Source: Ruminiclostridium sp. (GTDB lineage: Bacteria > Bacillota > Clostridia > Oscillospirales > Oscillospiraceae). Taken from it: a stretch of DNA of 5,327 bases. The notes beneath the pieces were generated by a model. That model had not been told where the DNA came from. It was given only the letters and a program-made list of their open reading frames with translations, and searched no databases. The position numbers were made by a program, and so were the translations under genes. Shown here one piece after another: positions 1 through 3,309 of the stretch; the stretch's first letter is position 1; each line of letters begins with the position of its first letter. The stretch covers positions 1-5,327 of the forward strand of contig JAFZEB010000070.1 in the NCBI GenBank assembly GCA_017560855.1, given 5' to 3'.

Positions 1-46
1 CACCCTGGTGGTGGACTGCGTGGAGGACCAGCTGGTGATCCGATAA
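1..46 (+). CDS. 3' end of an unidentified gene (partial)
   Basis: The second frame reads TLVVDCVEDQLVIR and then a TAA stop at 44-46. An intrinsic terminator begins within ten bases of the stop, which is the usual end of a transcription unit. Only about 14 residues are visible, so no family can be named. The alternating hydrophobic pattern would fit a terminal beta strand, but that is a guess. The body of the gene lies to the left of the window. Confidence 0.45.
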   Translation, partial: TLVVDCVEDQLVIR

Positions 47-53
47 CCCAAAC

Positions 54-87
54 AAAAACGCCGTCCGAAGATTCGGACGGCGTTTTA
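54..87. terminator. bidirectional intrinsic terminator
   Basis: A perfect 10-bp GC-rich stem pairs CGCCGTCCGA (59-68) with TCGGACGGCG (73-82) around a 4-base loop. It is flanked by AAAAA (54-58) and TTTT (83-86), so it has a U-tract in both directions. It lies between the stop of the plus-strand gene (46) and the stop of the converging minus-strand gene (97) and can serve both. Confidence 0.9.
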
Positions 88-96
88 CTATGCTGT

Positions 97-495
97 TTAA
101 GAGGTTGCCTCAAACTGTGCCTGGCAGTTCCGGCAGGTGATCTTCACCGTGCCCAGGCCCCGGGGGATGCGCATGGGCTGGCCGCAGGTGGGGCACTTGA
201 AATAATAATGCTCCTTGTCGGGCTGCATGGTCCGTTTTTTCTTGCCAAACCATTGGAACAGGTCCCGGATGAGGGCCTGGAACCGGGCGTTTTCCACCTG
301 GCGGTTGGGGGCGTTTCGGGACAACAGGCGGAAGATCAGGTAGACCAGAGCCACCAGGGCTGGCAGGAGGAGGGGGAGGTAGAACCGTCCCAGGCTCACA
401 AAAATCACCACGATGGCCAGCCAGAACAGGCTGTACAGGTCAAAGCCCGGATGCTTTTGGAAGAAGTTTTTCTTTTCCTGGTCTGCCACGGCCAT
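97..495 (-). CDS. small membrane protein with C-terminal zinc ribbon
   Basis: Up to 132 residues. The N-terminal part is polar and lysine-rich (residues 1-17). Two hydrophobic stretches follow, at about 20-35 and 38-56, separated by a GR turn, and they look like a membrane hairpin. A basic linker (about 60-95, including GKKKR) leads to a zinc ribbon made of CPTC (101-104) and CRNC (121-124). The four-cysteine spacing is that of a rubredoxin-knuckle zinc ribbon. Such proteins are common in Clostridia, often next to rhomboid-like or unannotated membrane genes, and their function is unknown; a nucleic-acid or protein contact by the cytosolic ribbon is only a guess. The gene stands alone, with its own promoter (519-546) and a shared terminator downstream. 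The start is uncertain: the ATG at 495 lies only one base from the AGGAGG, so GTG at 489 (codon 3) may be the real start. Confidence 0.85.
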   Translation of the reverse strand: MAVADQEKKNFFQKHPGFDLYSLFWLAIVVIFVSLGRFYLPLLLPALVALVYLIFRLLSRNAPNRQVENARFQALIRDLFQWFGKKKRTMQPDKEHYYFKCPTCGQPMRIPRGLGTVKITCRNCQAQFEATS

Positions 496-496
496 C

Positions 497-502
497 CCTC
501 CT
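497..502 (-). promoter_or_regulatory. ribosome binding site of the zinc-ribbon gene (start-deciding)
   Basis: The minus strand reads AGGAGG here. The gap to the ATG at 495 is one base, which is unusually short. The gap to the in-frame GTG at 489-487 is seven bases, which is optimal. The sequence therefore favours the GTG start, giving a 130-residue protein. Confidence 0.75.
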
Positions 503-518
503 TTTCTTAATATACCAT

Positions 519-546
519 ATTATACGCCCCTGAAAAGGACAGTCAA
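519..546 (-). promoter_or_regulatory. sigma-A-type promoter of the zinc-ribbon gene
   Basis: On the minus strand a TTGACT -35 box (546-541) and a perfect TATAAT -10 box (524-519) are separated by 16 bases. Transcription would start near 512, leaving a leader of only about 20 bases that holds the AGGAGG. The -10 box sits in an AT-rich patch that contrasts with the GC-rich surroundings. Confidence 0.8.
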
Positions 547-590
547 GGCGGGATTCGTAAAAAAAGTATGAATTTCGTAAGGAATTGCCC

Positions 591-780
591 GCTCCTGTGG
601 AGCAGCGAGTCTTAATACCTCGTAGAGTTTTGCCGTCGCAACGGCGAAATCAAGTCAAGTCTGTTTTCTGGCGCGACATGTGCGTGCCAGAAAACTCTTC
701 TCGGCCTGTCAGTGTGTCCAACGGACGCGCGCAACAGGCCGCAAGCCTATATGTCGGAAAAGGCTATGCCTTTTTCGACA
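591..780 (+). other. multi-hairpin element, candidate structured RNA or palindromic repeat
   Basis: Six consecutive stem-loops fill this stretch. They are: 591-595/599-603; 605-609/619-623; 628-636/641-649 (9 bp, loop CGCA); 663-672/686-695 (10 bp perfect, extendable by 3 pairs); a two-part stem 702-709/734-741 (8 bp perfect) plus 712-719/723-730 (8 bp); and 752-764/768-780 (13 bp). Every imperfect pair is G.T in plus-strand sense (605.623, 631.646, 673.685, 713.729, 715.727, 757.775). In minus-strand RNA each would be an A.C mismatch, so a plus-strand transcript is favoured. A short tandem CAAGT CAAGT lies at 651-660. No convincing plus-strand promoter or reading frame was found. The last hairpin overlaps the final codons and stop of birA. 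It could be a small RNA or one copy of a dispersed intergenic repeat. The class is not recognised. Confidence 0.55.
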
Positions 781-1543
781 GGGACCGGATACTGACTTCA
801 CCGGAGGAGAGGAGGGTCTCCCGGCCGTCTGCCTCCCGGACCCGCAGGGAGAAGTCGGGTTCCAGGTCCAGGGCAGTGGCGGGGCGGCTGGTCCCGCCCT
901 GGAGGATGGTGATGGGCTGACCCAGGACCAGGGAGCGGTCCCGGTAGGCGTCGAAGAAGGGCCGATTTTGAATCTCGGGATACCACCGGAAGAAGTGGTC
1001 CAGGATGCGCCCAGCCAGTTTTTGGCGGACTTCGGCAGGGTCGGGGCCTCGCTGGAAGACGGCACCCGCCTCGGGCAGGTCTGCCGGGAAGCCACCCTCC
1101 GGGGGGAAGAGGTTCACGCCGATGCCCAAGATGGCGTATCGAAGGCCCATGGTTTCCGGGTCAATGGCCCCCTCGGTGAGGATGCCGCAGACCTTTTTCC
1201 CCTCAAGGAACAGGTCGTTCACCCACTTGATTTGAGGACGAAGGTCAAACTCCTCCAGGGCCAGAGCCACCGCGGCGGCGGCGCAGGTGGTGAGGTACAG
1301 GGCCTCCTGGGGGGCCAGGCGTGGCCGCAGAAGGATGCTCAGGTACAGACCGGTATCAGCCGGAGAGAAGAAGGACCGGTCCCGGCGGCCCCGTCCCGCC
1401 GTCTGCCGGGCGGCCACAAGAACGGTTCCTTCCGGGGCACCTTCCTCGGCCTGCTGGCGGAGGAGGGTGTTGGTGGAGGTCACTTCCTCCCGGAACTGGA
1501 CAGTCAGGCCGGGATGGGTACAGTAGGGGGAGAGAGTAAACAT
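764..1543 (-). CDS. birA: biotin--[acetyl-CoA-carboxylase] ligase, catalytic-only
   Basis: A 259-residue cytosolic enzyme that makes biotinyl-5'-AMP from biotin and ATP and transfers biotin to a lysine of carboxylase carrier domains. The family signatures appear in order: STN (23-25), the adenylate-binding loop GRGRRD (50-55), SP and GLYLSILLRP (60-74), KWVND (106-110), GKKVCGILTE (115-124) and GIGVN (140-144). A small C-terminal SH3-like domain ends in LSSGEVSIR. The N-terminal winged helix of bifunctional BirA is absent, since the catalytic domain begins at once, so this copy should not repress transcription itself. The loop normally reads GRGRxG; here the last glycine is Asp55 (GAC codon), an unusual change. 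The start at 1543 has a GAGGTGA ribosome site and follows the bioY stop by five bases, so the two genes are co-transcribed and probably translationally coupled. The open frame runs further upstream to 2092 but only as a shadow of bioY. Confidence 0.95.
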   Translation of the reverse strand: MFTLSPYCTHPGLTVQFREEVTSTNTLLRQQAEEGAPEGTVLVAARQTAGRGRRDRSFFSPADTGLYLSILLRPRLAPQEALYLTTCAAAAVALALEEFDLRPQIKWVNDLFLEGKKVCGILTEGAIDPETMGLRYAILGIGVNLFPPEGGFPADLPEAGAVFQRGPDPAEVRQKLAGRILDHFFRWYPEIQNRPFFDAYRDRSLVLGQPITILQGGTSRPATALDLEPDFSLRVREADGRETLLSSGEVSIRSLSKKA

Positions 1544-1548
1544 GGGAT

Positions 1549-1555
1549 TCACCTC
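1549..1555 (-). promoter_or_regulatory. birA ribosome binding site overlapping the bioY stop
   Basis: The minus strand reads GAGGTGA; its last three bases are the TGA stop of bioY. The birA ATG follows after five bases. Ribosomes ending bioY sit directly on the birA start signal, which points to coupled translation and fixes the birA start at 1543. Confidence 0.8.
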
Positions 1556-2073
1556 GGGATGGCCCGGCTCATCCGGCGGGAGACCACCAGGGCCAGGGAG
1601 AGTTTGAGAAGGTCGGGGAGGATGTAGGGGAAGACGCACAGGGTCAGGATGGACCAGAGGTCCCCGCCGTATAAGTCCCCATAGAGCAGGAAAAACCAGC
1701 CGGTGCCCAGGGTGTAGCAGGCCAGCAAACCCAGTCCCATAGCGGGGGCCTGGGGAAGGCCTTTGGCGGTCAAGGCCCAGTAGACCAGGGCGGCGGCCAG
1801 AAAGCCCAGCAGATACCCGCCCGTGGGGGTCATGAACCCGGCAGGTCCCCCGGAAAAGCCGGAAAAGACCGGCAGGCCCACCAGTCCCAGGGCCAGGTAG
1901 ACCAGGACGGTGACCGTCCCCCGTTTTCCGCCTAAAATGCCCAGGGCGGCAAAGACACCGAAGGTCTGGAGGGTAAAGGTCACCGGCCCCAGGGGGAGGA
2001 CCAGCCAGGCGCAGAGGACCAGCAGGGCGGTCATGAGGGCCATATAGGATAGGTCTCGGGTCTTTTCCGTCAT
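1549..2073 (-). CDS. bioY: biotin transporter BioY (ECF S component)
   Basis: A 174-residue integral membrane protein, close to the usual BioY length, with about six hydrophobic helices. BioY binds biotin at the cell surface and works alone or with the shared ECF module (EcfA/EcfA'/EcfT), which is not in this window. Family marks are PVTFTLQTFGVF (30-41), the glycine-rich FSGGPAGFMTPTGGYLLGF segment (73-91) and the C-terminal LPDLLK (152-157), with the Asp and Lys expected near the biotin site. The start MTEK at 2073 is chosen because AGGAGG lies seven bases upstream; a longer frame starting at 2127 would run through the terminator hairpin and has no ribosome site. It is followed directly by birA, so uptake and protein attachment of biotin are paired. 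No biotin synthesis genes are visible. No clear promoter of its own was found. Confidence 0.95.
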   Translation of the reverse strand: MTEKTRDLSYMALMTALLVLCAWLVLPLGPVTFTLQTFGVFAALGILGGKRGTVTVLVYLALGLVGLPVFSGFSGGPAGFMTPTGGYLLGFLAAALVYWALTAKGLPQAPAMGLGLLACYTLGTGWFFLLYGDLYGGDLWSILTLCVFPYILPDLLKLSLALVVSRRMSRAIPR

Positions 2074-2080
2074 GGTTCGC

Positions 2081-2086
2081 CCTCCT
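2081..2086 (-). promoter_or_regulatory. bioY ribosome binding site
   Basis: The minus strand reads AAAGGAGGGCG with AGGAGG seven bases before the ATG at 2073. It rules out the longer in-frame ATG at 2127, which lacks such a site. Confidence 0.85.
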
Positions 2087-2094
2087 TTCCATTC

Positions 2095-2124
2095 AAAAAC
2101 AGCCGCCCCATAAGAGGCGGCTGT
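2095..2124 (-). terminator. intrinsic terminator between the Gx-transporter gene and bioY
   Basis: A perfect 9-bp stem, 2099-2107 with 2116-2124 (core AGCCGCC/GGCGGCT), has an 8-base loop. On the minus strand it is followed by a run of five T (2099-2095). It starts 16 bases after the stop of the Gx-transporter gene and ends only 21 bases before the bioY start, so it separates, or attenuates between, the two gene pairs. Confidence 0.85.
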
Positions 2125-2140
2125 CAAAGGGCAGAGATGG

Positions 2141-2647
2141 TTATGCGTGCTTCTGCAGTTTATCCATGTGGCCCAGCAGAATCTGGGTCAGATAGCCGGT
2201 GAAGGCACCGGTGACCACAGCGGCCACGATGAGAACGGGGGCGTACCAGATCATGGTGGTGGTGCCGGAGATCAGGATGGCCATACCCAGCTGACCGGCG
2301 TTGTGGCCCAGGGCACCCAGGATGCTCATGAGCCAGATCTGGCTGCGGCCCATGATGGGCTTGAGCAGGGACATGATGACCCAGCACAGCAGACCACCAG
2401 CTAAACTATAGGCCATAGCCATGACATTGCCGGCGATGATGTTGCCCAGGAAGACACGGATGAGCAGGATGGCCAGGGCTTCTCTGCGGCCCAGGGTCCA
2501 GATGGCATAGAGAGTAATGACGTTGGCAATGCCCAGCTTCACGCCGGGGACGGCGAAGGGCAGGGGGATCTGAGCCTCAATGAGGAAGACGATCATGGAA
2601 ATGGCCGTAAGCATGGCCATAGTTGTTAATTTTCTGACGTTCATCAT
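2141..2647 (-). CDS. Gx transporter family / Hpre_diP_synt_I membrane protein (EetB-like)
   Basis: A 168-residue polytopic membrane protein with hydrophobic segments at about 9-27, 38-53, 57-72, 75-96, 105-126 and 135-158. It carries the family marks PGVKLGIANVITL (34-46) and GALGHNAGQLG (111-121). The family (Pfam Hpre_diP_synt_I) was once called heptaprenyl diphosphate synthase component I, but it is an S-component-like membrane family, and prenyl synthesis should not be assumed. Members usually sit beside NusG-domain-II proteins, as here. In Gram-positive flavin-based extracellular electron transfer loci the corresponding pair is named EetA/EetB, thought to help pass electrons out of the membrane; transfer of that role to this gene is inference. 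The start ATG at 2647 overlaps the upstream stop as ATGA, indicating coupled translation; a second ATG follows directly and could be used instead. The product ends at TAA 2141, followed by a terminator. Confidence 0.85.
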   Translation of the reverse strand: MMNVRKLTTMAMLTAISMIVFLIEAQIPLPFAVPGVKLGIANVITLYAIWTLGRREALAILLIRVFLGNIIAGNVMAMAYSLAGGLLCWVIMSLLKPIMGRSQIWLMSILGALGHNAGQLGMAILISGTTTMIWYAPVLIVAAVVTGAFTGYLTQILLGHMDKLQKHA

Positions 2648-3030
2648 GACACACCATCCAGTTGGTTTTCGCTGTTGGGGGCGGAAACCTCCACCACCAG
2701 TTTATTGGGCAGGCAGACGATGGGGTCCGCCGTTTGATTCGTGGGTTTGTGGTTCACACAGATCTGGTCGGGGCAGTTGGCTTCGGACACGAAGACCATG
2801 CCGTTCTCGATGACGACCACGTTCCGGCCGCCGTTTTCCCCTTCAAAAACGAAGGTCTCGTCCTGGTCCAGGGGGTAGGTACCCTCCACCTCGCCGTTCC
2901 AGGTGATGACCACCTGGGCCCCTTCCTCCCGGACGGACTGAATGACCAGCATACCGGCCACAGCCACCACCAGAATTACTCCAATGAGGACGACCCAGAA
3001 CTTTGTAGACTTGGGGGCTTTGTTCTCCAT
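2644..3030 (-). CDS. membrane-anchored NusG domain II protein (EetA-like)
   Basis: A 128-residue protein with a short basic N terminus, one transmembrane segment at 11-30 and an extracytoplasmic domain of about 95 residues. The domain matches NusG domain II (not transcription factor NusG itself): a beta-rich run ending in ANCPDQICV (84-92) and IVCLPNKLVVEV (104-115). Cys86, Cys91 and Cys106 are the conserved cysteines of this family. The start at 3030 has GGAGG seven bases upstream. The gene overlaps the Gx-transporter gene by four bases and leads that operon. Similar pairs occur with ApbE, FMN-binding proteins or Rnf genes, and in Listeria-type loci as EetA/EetB. None of those partners, and no visible flavinylation motif, is in this window, so the electron-transfer role is inferred from family context only. 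Confidence 0.85.
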   Translation of the reverse strand: MENKAPKSTKFWVVLIGVILVVAVAGMLVIQSVREEGAQVVITWNGEVEGTYPLDQDETFVFEGENGGRNVVVIENGMVFVSEANCPDQICVNHKPTNQTADPIVCLPNKLVVEVSAPNSENQLDGVS

Positions 3031-3064
3031 GGCGGAACCTCCGGCAAAAGGAATATATAAAGGT

Positions 3065-3093
3065 ATCTTACTGCATTTACAAAAGAATAGCAA
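3065..3093 (-). promoter_or_regulatory. candidate promoter of the NusG-II/Gx operon
   Basis: On the minus strand TTGCTA (3093-3088) and TAAGAT (3070-3065) are spaced by 17 bases, each matching consensus at four of six positions. Transcription would begin near 3058. An overlapping alternative is TTGTCA (3111-3106) with TATTCT (3089-3084), 16 bases apart. Either is weaker than the divergent plus-strand promoter. Confidence 0.45.
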
Positions 3094-3096
3094 GTC

Positions 3097-3122
3097 TTTT
3101 TCCCTTGACAACCAAGGAAAAA
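3097..3122. promoter_or_regulatory. inverted repeat over the -35 region, candidate operator
   Basis: TTTTTCC-C-TTG (3097-3107) faces CAAGGAAAAA (3113-3122) around ACAAC. The arms are 10 bp with one extra C on the left. The repeat covers the -35 box of the ATPase promoter and lies upstream of, or over, the candidate divergent promoter. It could be a regulator site for both directions, or simply AT-rich promoter symmetry. Confidence 0.35.
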
Positions 3123-3133
3123 TAGGATATGAT
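3105..3133 (+). promoter_or_regulatory. strong sigma-A-type promoter of the riboswitch-ATPase unit
   Basis: A perfect TTGACA -35 box (3105-3110) and a TATGAT -10 box (3128-3133) are 17 bases apart. Transcription should start at about 3140, just before the riboswitch P1 strand, leaving a leader of about 170 bases. Confidence 0.9.
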
Positions 3134-3142
3134 TTGCCCATA

Positions 3143-3234
3143 GTAAAAGGGAGTAGTCGGCACAGTCCCTGTGCATCCGAGGCGTCAATACACGGGCACG
3201 GCCCCGCTTCGGGTTGAAATGGCGAGACTTTTGC
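3143..3234 (+). ncRNA. yybP-ykoY manganese riboswitch aptamer
   Basis: The leader has the family core: AAAAGGGAGTAG at 3145-3156 on the 5' side and GAAATGGCGAGACTTTTGC at 3216-3234 on the 3' side, with GGCGTCAATACACGGG between. P1 pairs GTAAAAG (3143-3149) with CTTTTGC (3228-3234). Inner hairpins are GCACAG/CTGTGC (3160-3165/3169-3174) and CCCG/CGGG (3203-3206/3210-3213). This class binds Mn2+ and commonly controls manganese exporters, including P-type ATPases such as Lactococcus YoaB. It lies between the promoter and a P-type ATPase gene, which is the expected context. Family assignment is by recognised consensus, not by a covariance-model search. Confidence 0.9.
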
Positions 3235-3281
3235 GAAATGTGTGGAAGCATTTTCGGCAAAAGGGCTCGCTTTTATTTTTT
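3222..3281 (+). terminator. riboswitch-controlled intrinsic terminator (expression platform)
   Basis: GCGAG (3222-3226) pairs with CTCGC (3266-3270) and CTTTTGC (3228-3234) with GCAAAAG (3257-3263), with further weak pairing above. The run TTTTATTTTTT (3271-3281) follows. The 5' arm contains the whole 3' strand of aptamer P1 and the conserved GCGAGAC, so aptamer and terminator cannot form together. Ligand binding should therefore prevent termination and turn the ATPase on. Confidence 0.88.
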
Positions 3282-3309
3282 GGCTTCCACCAAAGAAAGG
3301 ACGAAAGCT

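Noticed and set aside
651..660. CAAGT CAAGT tandem repeat as a possible CRISPR or direct-repeat array
   Set aside because: Only two 5-base units occur, with no spacers and no further copies nearby.
585..920. Plus-strand open frame of 111 codons through the hairpin region
   Set aside because: There is no ribosome site, it has a basic low-complexity composition, and it runs from the hairpin element into the antisense of birA; the signal in this region is RNA-like pairing rather than coding.
680..1627. Long plus-strand open frame of 315 codons
   Set aside because: It is antisense to birA and bioY, has low-complexity Gly/Arg-rich composition and no ribosome site; it is a by-product of high GC content.
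1544..2092. Upstream extension of the birA reading frame to a 442-residue protein
   Set aside because: The extra part lies in another frame of bioY, is rich in Pro, Arg and Gly as expected of a shadow frame, and the catalytic domain starts properly at 1543 with its own ribosome site.
2119..2126. TTGACA on the minus strand as a -35 box for bioY
   Set aside because: The hexamer is perfect, but the position 17 bases on reads GGCTGT, inside the terminator stem, and no TATAAT-like box occurs at 16-19 bases.
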